NCBI GenBank assembly: GCA_003956705.1
Contig: QZCP01000062.1
Span: 124,001 to 188,000, forward strand
Length of the DNA: 64,000 nucleotides
Origin: Brevipalpus yothersi
Taxonomy: Eukaryota; Arthropoda; Arachnida; Trombidiformes; Tenuipalpidae
Direction: 5' to 3'
Notes under the pieces: model-generated
What the model saw: only the letters and a program-made list of their open reading frames with translations
Told to the model about the DNA's origin: nothing
Databases searched by the model: none
Part shown: positions 43,994 to 57,014 of the stretch, piece by piece
How the letters are laid out: every line of letters begins with the position of its first letter
Numbering within the stretch: position 1 is the first letter of the stretch
Translations under genes and position numbers: made by a program

Positions 43994-46900
43994 ATGCCTG
44001 CTGCTGTTCAAGATCCAGATCCAGATGATGAGGACTTTTTTGATGAGGAAGAAGGTGGAGAATGTGAGTATGGTGTTACAGAGTTGTTGTTCAAAGTTCT
44101 AATCTTAATTATTCAATTTATTAATCACTTCACTTTTCCTTTTGAAGATATCGAAGGCGTTTATGTTCCTCCACCGCCATCAAAGATTGACGCTGATGCT
44201 CTCAAAGGTGTACGCTTGGTCATTGAGAACATTGAGAACATCAACTTTAAATCATATGCCGGTACTCAAATATTAGGACCCTTCCACAAGGTAATAAGAT
44301 CAGTGTTTGAATTTTGATATCTTTATCGTGTCTAACACTGCTTGAACATCTGTTTTCTAATGTTTTTATAGAGTTTTACTGCCATTGTTGGTCCTAATGG
44401 CAGTGGGAAGTCGAATGTCATCGATTCTATGTTGTTCGTTTTTGGATTCAGAGCATCAAAATTGCGTCTGAAGAAGTTAAGCTCTCTCATTCACAAAAGT
44501 GAAAATTTTCCTGACTTTGATCATTGTTCTGTTATTGTTCATTTTGCTAAAATTGAGGACAAGGTAAGCTTCCACTGAAGGAATTATGAGTGATGATATA
44601 GAAAGATTTTTATTCATTACTTCCAGGAAGGTGATGACTTCTCAATTATTGAAGGCTCTCGATTCTCTGTTAGCCGAACGGTGCACAAAAACAATCAGTC
44701 TTATTACAAAATTCACGATCATGGTGAAGGAAAATCTTCTCGAGTTGTTCAATTCAAGGAAGTTGCCAATCGACTTAAAAGTTATGGAATAGATCTGCGA
44801 TATAATCGTTTCCTCATTCTTCAAGGTGAAGTTGAACAAATTGCTCTGATGAAACCTAAAGCTGAAACTGAACATGACACTGGTATGCTTGAATTTTTGG
44901 AGGATATAATTGGTAGTAATATCCTCAAAGCGCCCATCAGCCAATTAATGACCAAGCTCGAAGCTAAAAATGAAATCAGATCAGAGAAAATGAATCGTGT
45001 AAGAATCGTTGAAAAAGAGAAGAATAGTTTGGAAAAAGCTAGAAACGAAGCAATAGCTTACCTTGAAGAAGAAAATCGCCTGACTCTGGAGAAAAACAAA
45101 TTATTCCAGCTACGTAAAGCAGATGCGAAAGCAGAAATGTCTGAAGTCTTGAAAAACTTTGAGATTGCTAAAGAAAAACATGATAAAATCAAGGAGAAAT
45201 GTGAGGAAATTGATAAAAGGCGCAAAGAGGACGAAGAAAAGTTGAAGAAAATGCAGGATGACATGAAAAATGCTACAAAATCGGCTGATGATTTGAAAGA
45301 AGAGTTCACTGCTATGGAGAGAAAAGATAGTCAACTCACGTCCAAAGCTAAACATACAAAGGAAAAGTATGAAAAGTTGGGTAAACAACTAAAGAAGGCC
45401 AACAAAGACTTGGAGGAATTGAAACTGCTCCCAGATAAACTTCAAGCAGAGGTTGAGGAACTCGAAGAGGAGAAAGCATCCATTGAAGAGAAGAAAACTA
45501 GCGCTGAGTCCAGGTTAAACACTGCCATGGAAGAAATGAAAAATGAAACTGGCCCCTTACAAGAAGAGAAAGATAAATATGAAAGTAAAGTTTTAGAACT
45601 CCAGAGTGGTGTGAACGAAGCTCGCTCTTCACTAGGGATTGTCGAGGAAGAGCTCAGCCTATTCAAAAATCGAGAGCGCACTGAGAAAGCCAAGTTGGAT
45701 CAGTTGAAAATGAAGTTTGACTCAAATGTCTCCAATCTCGTTGAAAAAGAAAAGGCTCTGAAAGACTTGGAATCAAAGATTCCCACTCTAGAGGATAAAT
45801 TACAACAATCAACCAATGATTTGAAGAATTTTGACAGTGAAATGTCCTCAGCCCATCGCCAATTGAGCGAAAAATCGGGTCGTTATAATGAGCTCAAGAA
45901 TAGCATTTCATCCTCCACTTCACGCAACCGAATCATGCAGTTTCTTACCGAACAAAAGCGACTAGGAGAAATATCAGGTGTTTATGGGCGCCTAGGTGAC
46001 CTTGGAGCAATCGATAAAAAATATGATGTAGCCATTTCAACAGCTTGTGGTCCTCTTGATAATATAGTCACGGATACTATGGAGACAGCTAAAAGATGTC
46101 TCGATCTCTTGAAGAAGCATGATGTTGGCATCGCAACTTTCATCGCTCTGGACAAAATGGATCGGTATCGAGACCCCAAATCGAGATCCTGTATTAGCAC
46201 CCCAGAGAATGTTCCCCGTTTGTTTGATTTGATCAAAGTAAATGATCCTGATGTTTTGCCTGCATTCTATTACGCTATAAAAGATACATTGGTTGCTGAT
46301 GATATGGATCAAGCTACAAGAGTAGGGCTTGGTGGTAGAACACGATGGAGAGTAGTAACTTTGGAAGGCAAAATGGTCGAAACCTCTGGAGCAATGTCTG
46401 GAGGAGGTAGACCATCCAGTGGTAGAATGGGCACATCTGTTGTATCTTCTAGCGATGGAGATGAGAAAGAATTGCGACAGTTGGAAAAAGAACTCTCAAA
46501 TCTGCAAGAAGTTTTCGATGAACTCAAGCACAGGCGTGAAATGGTTGTTGCTGAGGTGAAAAAATACACTGCAGATCTGGATCAGATGAAAAGAGCAAAG
46601 CCAGAAATCGAAATGGATTTCAAGCTTGTCTCAGATTCTCAGACAAGTTTGTCTAATTTGATCAAAGAGCAAGAAAAAATTGTTGCTAAAGTTACTCCAG
46701 ATCAGCGTGAGGTAGAAGCTCTTCAGAAAAAGGTTGCCGATTTGGAAGCTGCTTATGAAGCCAAAAAGATTCAAGTTGATGAAATACAAGCGAAGGTGAA
46801 AGTATGCAATGAAAAAATTGATGAGATCGTAGCATCCAAAGTTGGAGTAGTCAAAAAAGAAATTCAGTCTTTGACCACTCGATTGTCTGAGCTGAATAAT

Positions 46901-48016
46901 AAATTGGATCAGAACAGTGTAGCAATCAAGATGAACTCTAGAAATATCGAAAAATCGGAAGAAAAAATCAAGAAAACTGAATCAGAGTTGGAATCATCAA
47001 AAAAATTATTGGAAGAGATTAGCGAGGAGAAGAAAAAGCTGGGAGAAGAAGCAAAGGAACTCACTGAGAAATATCAAGCGGCACTGGAAACCAAGGAAGA
47101 AATGGAAAAAGATTACAATGTTTTCATAAAAAGTACCAAGGAATATGAGAAACAGGAAATTGCCCTCAAATCTGAGATAATTGATGCCAAAAATGAGCTT
47201 GATGAGAAGAAAAATTTAGTCGATGAGCGTAGTTGTAATGTCAACCACTGGCAAGCCAAAATTGATGAATTGAAGCTGAAGGAGATAGATGGTAAAAAAA
47301 TAGACCTTGAGCTACCTGTGATAACTGAAGAAGAGCTTGATGAGATGAATTCCAAGACTATTGAAAAAGAGATTGAGACTTTAAAAAAGTCTCTCGCTTC
47401 AATGAAGCCCAATATGGGGGCTATTGGTGAGTTCAAAAAGAAAGTTCAGATTTGGCTTGAGCGTGTCAAAGAATTCGAAGAAATTACAGCAGAAAGAGAC
47501 AAAATTAAGGAAGGTTTGGATAAAATCGAGAATCGACGCTTGGAAGAGTTCAAAGAAGGTTTTTTCATTATATCGAGAAAACTTAAAGAAATATACCGAG
47601 CCCTCACCTCTGGAGGGGATGCTGGTCTTGAATGGGCTGACTCTCTCAATCCTTTCTCTGAGGGAATCGATTTCACTGTAAGGCCGAATAAAAAAACATG
47701 GAAAAGAATCACCAATTTGTCTGGAGGAGAGAAAACGTTGTCCTCTCTAGCTCTCATTTTTGCTGTTCATCATTTCAAGCCTTCTCCCCTCTACGTGATG
47801 GACGAGATCGACGCTGCTCTGGATTTCAAGAACGTTTCCCTTGTTGGTCACTATGTAAAGCAAAAAACCCGAAATACTCAATTTTTGATAATTTCTTTAA
47901 GATACAACATGTATGAACTCGCTGATAGGCTTGTTGGGATATACAAGACCTATAATGCTACCAAATCTGTTACTCTGAATCCTAATGTGATTGCACCATC
48001 TTTTCTCTCTCAATGA
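43994..48016 (+). CDS. SMC4: SMC4, condensin ATPase subunit
   Basis: Core ATPase of condensin, pairing with SMC2 to compact mitotic chromosomes. Exons 43994-44063, 44148-44290, 44372-44563 and 44627-48016 give 1264 aa (human 1288). The N-terminus is acidic (DPDPDDEDFFDEEEG). The head has Walker A GPNGSGKSN (Lys84). Two long Glu/Lys-rich coiled coils flank the hinge at roughly 580-715 (GVYGRLGDLGAIDKKYDVA ... GLGGRTRWRVVTLEGKMVE, then SGAMSGGG). The C-terminal head has the signature LSGGEKTLSSLALIFAVHH (about 1165) and Walker B YVMDEIDAALD (about 1190). GDLGAID and the PLYVMDEIDAALD wording are SMC4/SMC2-type; length and N-terminus point to SMC4. Nearly all of the protein is in one 3.4-kb exon. 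Confidence 0.96.
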
Positions 48017-48759
48017 TTCTCTTTGATCATGAAATGCATTTCTGTCACTCCTCATCAATGTACCAACAATTTCACTTCTCAACCCCAGAAGACTACTCAG
48101 ATGGTGATAATGTTGATTTGTAAAAAGTGTGAAAAAACTGGAAATTTTATTAAAGCTCTATTTTTAGTCTATTTGCATCGAATATATCATCTGCAAGAAC
48201 TTTCGACTCTTCGGATTCTCAGTTTACTTATGCAATTTCAGAGCAGTCAGGAAGCTATTGATCTTGAAAGGAAAAAGTTTCTAATAGAACTAGAATTCAA
48301 TCATCAAGATTTGGAGTTATTGTTTATTGAAACTTGACCACTGCAACAATTGGTTGAGTGTTCCTCATGTTCTCGTAATTTACCGCCAAATCGGCTATTT
48401 TGATGATTGAATTAATTGAAATTTGATTTAGAAATGGAGACACTGGTGAAAGTGGAGTTTTCCATAATGATCTGATTGAATCTAATGTTACGATAAATTT
48501 GGTATGGTCTTTCTGGCAATTTATTTATTCCAGATGAGTTGAGCTACATCTTCTCCGAGAATCTGATAATTCGATAATCATCACACTCTTGATAATTAAG
48601 GAGCATTGTTTTTCTGTACATTTGGATATAAAAAGGTACTAATTCTAATCGTGTAAGCAAGTTGAAAAACATCAACCCATATCTTCCTTACAAGTGAAAT
48701 TTTTTCTCTTTCAGACGTGATTAATTTTTTTGCTCTACTCATCCCGGATTGTAGGAAAG
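48017..48759. other. Spacer between SMC4 and PIWI gene 1
   Basis: SMC4 3' flank and PIWI 5' flank. A TTGTAG followed by GAAAGATG at the PIWI start suggests a 5'-UTR intron ending at about 48754. Confidence 0.4.
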
Positions 48760-51583
48760 ATGTCCGATCCTGGTGCTGGTCCATCAAGACGGAGAGGGCC
48801 ACCGTCAAAAGAGGAGGGTGTAGAGCCGAAAAAAAAAAGATCAGGACCAATCGGTAGAGGAAGGAATCAAGACTATCAAGGAAACACAATTCCAAGTGGG
48901 GCTAAAAAGTATGATGAAAAAAATCGAAGAATGGGTTCCCCGCTTGGAGCATTGACTAATTTTGTGAGATGGAATACACCAAAGGATAAATTGGTACAGT
49001 CTTATAGGGTTGACTTTAATCCAGAAATTGAATCGAGTGAACTTAGAAGATTCCTTGTTAATAGTAAGAGGGAACTTTGGGAGGATGCTGCTTATGTTTT
49101 CGATGGAGGAAATGAATTGAAAACTTTGACCAGATTGGAATCTGAAGTTACATCAGTATTCGCTGACCATCCTGGAGGCGGTGGAGTGACCTTAACATTT
49201 CGCCACACTTCAACAGTTCCATGGGGTCACCCAGAGATGCTGCATCTCTATAATACTCTGATGAGACAGAATCTTCGGAGGCTTGGTATGATTCAGATGG
49301 GCAAAAATTTTTTCGATCGAGAGCAACGAGTAAGGTTAAGTGGCGAGCATTTGCTACAACTATGGCCAGGTATGATTACGACGGTTAATGAGCATGATGC
49401 TGGTATTCTAATGGTTTTGGGCCAGGCTTACAAAATTGTCCGTAATAGGAATGTGAATGACTTGCTAACGGAAATACGTAAAGCAGATTCAGATCCAAAT
49501 TTGGTCAATGCTAAGAACATCGCACGTAATCTTGTTCAAGGGCAAATAGTCTATGTTGGTTATAGTAACAAAACTTATCGAATAGATGATATTCAATTCA
49601 GGCCCAATGTAGAAAGTCAAAAATTTACTCGTAATGGGGTGGAAATGACTATTTATGACTACATGACACGAGAACGTGGTCTGACGGTACACCAGCGGCA
49701 ACAACCTCTTTTGATTGTGAGATCTACTGCGAGACAACGTCGAGGTGGACAAGCAGATCAGATATACTTGGTCCCAGAGTTATGTCTCCTCACTGGATTA
49801 ACTGATGAAATGCGTGCCGATTTTCGATTAATGAGAGAAATATCGGGTGCCTCACAATCAACGGTAGATGTCAGAATCGAGGAAATGAAGAAATTCCTTT
49901 CCAAAATTCATGCAAGAGAGGCAATCAAAGCGAATATGGCTAAATGGGGATTACAAATTGGTGAAAATTTACTCAAAACGCAGTGTTATCTTTTAGCTGC
50001 TGAGAAAATAATGATGCAAGAGGGCATCCAGCACAATCGTCTTACAGGTAAATTTGAGGAGCAAATAAGGGGTAGAACGATGCGAGAACCACAGTCTATC
50101 CAAAAGTGGCTACTAATCGTGGAGAGCGGTATGAGAGAGGATAGCAATAATTTCTTGAATGAGATGAGGGAGGTTCAAAGACCATTTGGGCTGCAGATGC
50201 AAGGCCCCAACATTTATTATACTCAAGGTAGACAAATAAGGAACTTCTTGGAGGGCTTAGATTCTTTAAGAGATGAACATCAAATTGTGGTTTTCCTCGT
50301 TCCCAACCAAGACAAAGAGTGCTATAAAGCTATCAAGAATAGGCTATGCTGTGAAAACAATCCTAGACCTTCACAAATTGTGACTAGGAGAGTTTTCAAT
50401 AACCCAAGGAACGTCAGATCGATAGTTACCAAAATTTTGATCCAAATGGCTGTCAAATTAGGTGCCGTTCCATGGTCCGTATTTCTTCCGGTAAGATTTT
50501 TTGGAAATCAACAATCAAAAATTCTCATGAAAAACTTGCTATTATTTTTTAGGAAACTTTAAGGGTAGGTTTTATGATTGTTGGTTTTGATGTTCATCAC
50601 AGTCGTGGAAAAAAATCTGTCGGAGGTTTTGTTTGTTCCCTCAACGGAGAATGGACTAAATGGTATTCCAGAACTATGGATCATCAAACTAACGAAGAGT
50701 TGTCAACCAATTTTGCTATGTTCTTTGTCAGTAAGTGAAAACATTCATTCCATCTAATCTCAGCTGAAATTGTATGGCTTTGAGGATTGTCATAATCATA
50801 TAAAACTTCCCAAAAAACTAGATTTCAGTCAAATTCTATATGAATTGTGATAAATTTATTCAATTTAGAACAAATTTCTAGAACTTTAAACAAAAATTTC
50901 GCAGCACACTCTAATGATAATTTTTTCCTCCCCAATGGCTAAGATGGCTTAAAAGAATATTATAAATACAATCAAAATTTGCCAGGTAAAATTATTGTAT
51001 ACCGAGATGGTGTATCAGAGGGCCAGATCCAGCATGTTTTCGATACCGAGTTACAGCAAATGATGCTCGGCCTGGATCAAGTGAGGAACAAGTTCAATAT
51101 GAAAGATAGGATTCCTTGGGCATTCACGATTGTGACGAAACGTGTTCACGCTCGCTTTTTTCACGAAGTCACTACCAATGTGTATAAGAATCCTGGTCCT
51201 GGAATGGTGGTAGATCAGGACATCACTCGTAAGCAGCGTTTGGATTATTACCTAGTCTGCCAGGCTGTAAGTAGAGGAACGGTATGCCCAGTCATGTACA
51301 ATGTAATTGCAGACACAACGGGCTATGCATTGGAAAAACACCAAATACTGAGTTACAAACTTTCCCATCTTTACTACAACTGGGCCGTAAGTTATACATA
51401 TATATATATATACATAGTTCGAATGCTGATAGAAAAATATTAATCCTACCTTTCTCCTCATTCTAGGGTACAATTTCAGTTCCAGCGCCATGCCAGTATG
51501 CACATAGATTGGCTTACCTAACTGGCACAGCCTTGGTAAGAGAAGCACATTCAAGACTTCATGGACTTCTTTACTATCTTTAA
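48760..51583 (+). CDS. PIWI-clade Argonaute, gene 1 (catalytic tetrad kept)
   Basis: piRNA-binding protein of the PIWI clade, acting in transposon silencing. Exons 48760-50490, 50553-50730, 50944-51386 and 51467-51583 give 822 aa. The N-terminus MSDPGAGPS is followed by a basic tract and GRGR, a possible site for arginine methylation and Tudor binding. The PAZ domain begins near 263 (VGYSNKTYRIDDI). The MID domain has VFLVPNQDKECYKAIK and LCC...PSQIV. The PIWI domain has MIVGFDVHH (Asp590), EELSTNF (Glu626), YRDGVSEGQ (Asp658) and CQYAHRLA (His797), a complete D-E-D-H set. The C-terminus LHGLLYYL is the usual PIWI ending. AATAAA is at 51710-51715. Tandem paralogue of the next gene with identical exon-3 and exon-4 lengths. 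Confidence 0.95.
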
Positions 51584-52683
51584 CTCTCATGGAGATATTT
51601 ATACTTGATTTTATGGGGAAAAACTTTATTATTTTCCCTTTTTTATCATTCCAGTTATTTTTTTCCATGTTTCCAGAACATTTGTCCAATCATTTATCTA
51701 ATTTATAACAATAAACTCCGATAAAATTTTGCTTTTCCTGTTCAACCTACAATTCGAATCGTATTTTTGATTCAAAAACTATATTAGAAGAAAAAAAGTA
51801 AGAACCTGAAACAGAGAGACGAGCTAGAAATGAGAGATAAGTGATTATTTTTATTATCAGTTTTATAACAGATATAGCTGATGGAAGTCTATGGTTTATC
51901 GTGATTACTGCAAATGCTTTGGTTTCTAAAGGGCAGAAGAACAATTTCCTCTCATTTCTTATCTTACTTTCATTTTATGAAGCTGCATACCTTCATGCAT
52001 GAAAATATTTATGCTATACCATCATTAGAATGAGCATTCCGATGGCTAGTCAGCGAGGTATTTCAAACAAAAAATTGGAAAATAAAACTACTGTAGAATT
52101 GTTCAATATTGTTACACATCGGTGATTGTTCGAAGAGTATTTGTTTTGGCATTTGAAAGATGGTGGATTCGTCATTAGCACGAAAATATTCATTACAATC
52201 GTCAATCTCTGAAAAAGTGAGAGGCCTCTACAGCTCATTGAATACAAAAAATTCAATTCTGAGTCATATTCAATGTTTCAAAATGTTCAGATTGAAGGGA
52301 GATATGATCAAAATTCTCCCTCAATTGCCCCTCAAACTTTTTCTTCGATCCAGTCACTAATTAGCTAATCTGACAATTGTGAGTCGAAGAGTTGAATGGA
52401 ATTCGATCTATTCAGTGTTCGAGGGAGCAATGAAGGTGGTTAAAATCTTCATCGAAGAAGAGCATTTTATGGAACATAGTCATATCTTACATCGACATTG
52501 TCTGTCTTCTTTTAGGTATAATTTGAACACTGAATAGATTTTATCTGGTTACCCAAGAGTAAGTTGTTAAGCTTCGATTCGTACTTATTTCGGATGCATC
52601 GAACGCTGTTTCCCCTCATTATAATTTCGATTTAAATAAGTTTAATAATTTTGATTTTTGTGTGAATTTAAAACGTGCCCGAG
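51584..52683. other. Spacer between the two PIWI genes
   Basis: Holds the polyadenylation signal of gene 1 and the promoter of gene 2. Short frames here have no support. Confidence 0.5.
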
Positions 52684-55498
52684 ATGTCCGATCCTGGTGC
52701 TGGTCCATCAAGTCGAAGAGACTCGCCATCAAGAGAGGAGAATGAGCCCAAAAGACGAAAGACAGTGGGCATTGGACGAGGCAGAGCAAAAGATCAAGAT
52801 TATCTTGAGAACACAATTCCAACCGGAATTACAGATGTTTATGCTCCTATAACAGATAAAGGTGAATCTGGTAGACCAGTGAGACTGATGACCAATTTTG
52901 TTAAATGGCACACACCAAAAGATCAGCTTGTACAGTGTTACCGTATCGAATTTGAGCCACCAATAGAGTCTGTAAAGCTCAAAAGAGAATTGATCACAAA
53001 AGAAAGAGATCTTTTTAGTGGAGCTTATGTTTTCGATGGAGGAAATGAGCTGAAAACTTTGACCAAATTGAATTCTGATGTGACATCAGTTCTTGCCGAG
53101 CATCCTCAAGGTGGTGGAATTTCGATCACATTTCGCCATAGTTCAACAATCACGTGGGGTCATCCGGAAATGTTTCGTCTTTACAACACCCAGATGAGAA
53201 GAAATTTACAGCATCTTGGCATGTTCCAAATGGGCCGATATCTATTTGATCGAACAAATAGACGAAAATTAGCTGCCGAATTTTCAGTCGAATTGTGGCC
53301 TGGTATGATAACGGCCATCAATGAGCATGATGCAGGAATTTTGATGGCTCTTGATGTCATACATAAAGTGGTTCGCACTGATACAGTACACACGATGCTT
53401 CGTGAAATGTTTACAAGTGACAAAAGTCAAGGAAGATCAGAATGGAAAGCTCGAGCTCGCCAAGAATTGCCCGGAAAAATTGTTCTTGCTGGTTACAGTA
53501 ACAAGACTTATAAGATTGACGATATTGATTTCGGTCTCAAAGCGAGTACTTACACTTTCAATTATAGGAACGAGGAGATAACTTTGATTGAATATATGAA
53601 AAGGGTTCATAATGTGACAATCCTGGATCAGCATCAACCACTACTGATTGTGAGGCCTACTGAGCGACAACGTCGAGGTGGACAAGAGGATAACATTTAT
53701 TTGGTTCCTGAACAGTGTTTTCTCACTGGAATGACTGATAAAATGCTTGCTGATTACAATTTGAAAGCATCCATGGCCACTGTTACTCAACAAAATCCAA
53801 GAACTCGTGTACAAACTTTGAACGATTTTCTTCAAAAATTCCATGGTAAAGAGAGGATCAAAAATGAGATGGAAGGCTGGGGTCTAAAGGTTGACCAGAA
53901 TCTGTTGATGACAACCGGTCGAATTATGCCGCGAGAAAAACTCTATTCCCACAATGATCCGAGTGGCTACCATTATGAACAAGAGACAGGTAATTTTGAG
54001 AGAGAAATGAAAGACAAAGCTATGCGAGAGCCAATTCGCATTTCAAATTGGGCGATTGTCTATACAAGAGATAGTAATCAACAGATGAACACTTTTTGCG
54101 AACGCATTCGTGAAGCTAATCGTAGTACAGGAATCGTTCTGGATAAGCCACAATTTTTTGGTATCGATGGTGATCGAGTTCATAATTTTCTACAAATTAT
54201 GGAGTCACTTGAAGATAAGATCCAACTTGTGGTGGTGATTGTTCCCAACAACAATAAAGAAAGATACGATGCGATTAAGAAGAAACTTTGCTGCAGCGAT
54301 AAGCCGAAATTATCACAAATTGTGACCAAAAAAATTTTCAACAAGCCAGGAGCTCTCAAGACGATAGTCAAAAAAATTTTGATCCAAATGTCAGTCAAGT
54401 GTGGTGGAGCCGCTTGGGCCTTGGAAATTCCGGTAAGATTCCGAGCATTTCGATGCATAGACTGATTTGATATTTTCTACAGCCAAAGAGCCTCATGATC
54501 GTTGGATTTGATGTTCATCACGATGGTGCTCGTAGAGGACAATCTGTTGGGGCTTTTGTATGTTCTCTTAATAGAGATGCAACCAAATGGTACTCCAGAG
54601 TCGCATTCCATCAAACTAATCAGGAAATGTCAACCAACTTTGCATCTCATTTCATTCGTAAGTAATAGTCTTGTTCAAAACGTCCGATACGAGTTGAGAT
54701 CAGTTTTTCCTAGAGAGAAATCATAATGAAAAAAGCCTCTTCACAATCAAATACCATGAAGATCTGAGAAAAGGAAGGCAAAACCTTTCAAACTGAGGAG
54801 AGGAATTCAGAAAATTCTTAATTCATTCTCCTAATAACATCGAGAATTGGTAATTAACAAATTTTTCTCTTCACTTAGAGGGCCTCAAACGGTACTATAG
54901 TATAAACAACAGGTTGCCTGAGAAAATTGCTGTATATCGAGATGGTGTGTCAGAGGGACAGATTCAACATGTTTACGAAACTGAGATAAAAGAGATGGAA
55001 ATAGCTCTGGAAACAGCCCGAAAAGATTTACAAGAGAGCAAAAGGATTGGTTGGGCATTTACTATTGTGACTAAGCGTGTTCGAGCTCGCTTTTTTGCCA
55101 ACAGGCCAGGTGAAGGGATAGTTAATCCTGGCCCTGGTACGATCGTTGATCGCGATGTCACTCGAAGACAGCGTTACGATTTCTATTTAATCAGCCAGTC
55201 AGTACGCAAAGGGACTGTAAGTCCAACCATGTACAACATCATCGGTGATTCGACAGGCTGGAAAGCAATACATCATCAACAGCTCGCATACAAGCTGTGT
55301 CACCTTTACTTCAATTGGGCGGTGAGTTGAGAGAGAACAATGTCTTGATTAAAATTTAACTCATATCTACCTTTGTTTTAGGGTACAATCACAGTCCCAG
55401 CACCATGTCAATATGCTCGAAAATTGGCTTATCTAACTGGCACAGCACTACATGCAGAAGCTCATCCGAAGCTTTCGAACTATCTCTTCTTTCTTTAA
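52684..55498 (+). CDS. PIWI-clade Argonaute, gene 2 (catalytic His replaced by Arg)
   Basis: Exons 52684-54432, 54483-54657, 54879-55321 and 55382-55498 give 827 aa. Same start as gene 1 (MSDPGAGPS), then a basic tract (EPKRRK) and GRGR. The PAZ domain has LAGYSNKTYKIDDI. MID has VIVPNNNKERYDAIKK and LCC...LSQIV. The PIWI domain keeps Asp593 (MIVGFDVHH), Glu631 (QEMSTNF) and Asp663 (YRDGVSEGQ). The fourth catalytic position is Arg802 in CQYARKLA, where gene 1 has His. The tail reads LSNYLFFL. Drosophila Piwi also lacks this His (it has Lys) and silences in the nucleus without needing slicing, so this copy may be a non-slicing silencer. That is inference. AATAAA is at 55751-55756. Confidence 0.94.
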
Positions 55499-55882
55499 CT
55501 TTTTGTTTACAAATGGATGTCCATTATCATCCAAATGATACACTTGAAACTCTTTTCTTTGAATGTTGCTTCTTTCGACACTTTCATAACACTATTTCAA
55601 TGAAACCTTTCAAGCTTGAAAATTTCAATCTGATTGGTAATACAGGTGATCTGAAATGATCTGAAAATATGCTAGAGCTTCAATCCAAAACAAGGACACC
55701 TGAAGATTCACAAAATCTTGATGAAATCATAACCAGTGCTACTTGATCTAAATAAATGTTCATAAGAGCTTGCTGAAACAGTATCACTATTCTGAATCGA
55801 ACCGATCGTTTTAGGAGTTAGTGTCTTTTATTCTAGAAAGAAACAGACACTTCTATATCTAACTACATACATTTGATACAAT

Positions 55883-56542
55883 TCAGTGATGATCGTCTAA
55901 CCCTTCATATGCTTCATAAGAGTCAGTAATGTAGGTAAGAATATCTCTAGGTGTCCAAAGTCGTTCAGCTTCTCGGTTGGGTATTTCCATTTGAAATTCT
56001 TCTTCGAACATATAGATGATGTCACATTGATCTAGTGAATCTAGACCGAGATCTTTCGAAAAGTGGGAGTCCAACGTTAACTGGAGGAAAAGAAGGATTA
56101 TTTGATTGGTATATAAATTATTATTAGTGTGCAGAAAAAAGATTATTAATTACCTTCTCAGGATCAATCTTATCATACAGTCTCAAGACTAACATTATTC
56201 TGTCACGAGCGAAATCATAATTCAATGTCGGTCTGTGGGAAAATCGTTTTTGAACATAACCAAGAGAGGGGTGAGGAATACGCTGCATTTATGAAGAATA
56301 ATAATAAATATCAATCAATCAAAATACTCATCAGATCAGCAATCAAGATGATCCCTTACCTCATGACCCAATAGACCAGGCAAATGGTTACATAAAGAAG
56401 GTTTAACAACAACACTTGACTTCAAATCCTTATGGACACAATTGCTCAAACATCTAGCAGATGTTTTTCCACCAACAAAACGACTCAAATGTAATATTAA
56501 CGATTGAGCTCTCATATTCGAACCAATTAAAGACATCGACAT
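55883..56542 (-). CDS. NDUFAB1: Mitochondrial acyl carrier protein (NDUFAB1 type)
   Basis: Carries acyl chains of mitochondrial fatty-acid synthesis on 4'-phosphopantetheine and is also a subunit of complex I and a partner of LYR proteins. Exons 56360-56542, 56154-56282 and 55883-56080 (phase 0) give 169 aa. Residues 1 to about 60 form a presequence (MRAQSLILHLSRFVGGKTSARCL). Exon 2 ends VLRLYDKIDPEK. Exon 3 has the prosthetic-group site DLGLDSLDQ, then EEEFQMEIPNREAERLWTP and an acidic tail. The gene is divergent from PDSS2, 472 bp between ATGs, and the two presequences resemble each other. Confidence 0.95.
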
Positions 56543-57014
56543 TGTTAATTACCGATAAAATTAACGAAATGTCTTTCTTAAACAGATGAAAATTTCAATG
56601 TTTCACTTGTTTATCAACAAAAACGTGAACATTTTTTACCGAACATGAGCACATGATGTTGCCGTCAATCGTGAAGCAAACCAAAACACATTGAACAAGC
56701 TTACATAAGTAACCTCTGAGAAGATCCTCTCTTGGTTTATTGGATTCCTGTGGAATTGTGATCATCAATTGTGTTGTTAAAATTTGATATTGATGTAATC
56801 CACATTCTTTGGACAATCAATTTTGGAATGGAAAGCATGGGCCAATCGTGAATCGCCATCTGTGCATGGTTCAATGTTGTGGATGTTGTGAACTCTGTTT
56901 GTACTGTGCAAAGAGGAAGCATGTTAGGACATACATTTTTGATGATCCGGTAACAAATCAAATTGGGTGCGTGTGTGTGTCTGAAATCAGTGTGGATTAT
57001 TTTTTTCTAGTCAA
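56543..57014. promoter_or_regulatory. Bidirectional promoter region, acyl carrier protein / PDSS2
   Basis: 472 bp between two divergent ATGs of genes for mitochondrial proteins. Frames across it at 56595-57018 are on both strands and have no domain. A shared promoter is inferred from distance. Confidence 0.5.

Noticed and set aside
45058..47757. Minus-strand Ser/Phe-rich frames opposite SMC4
   Set aside because: Complement of the Glu/Lys-rich coiled coil; typical shadow frames.
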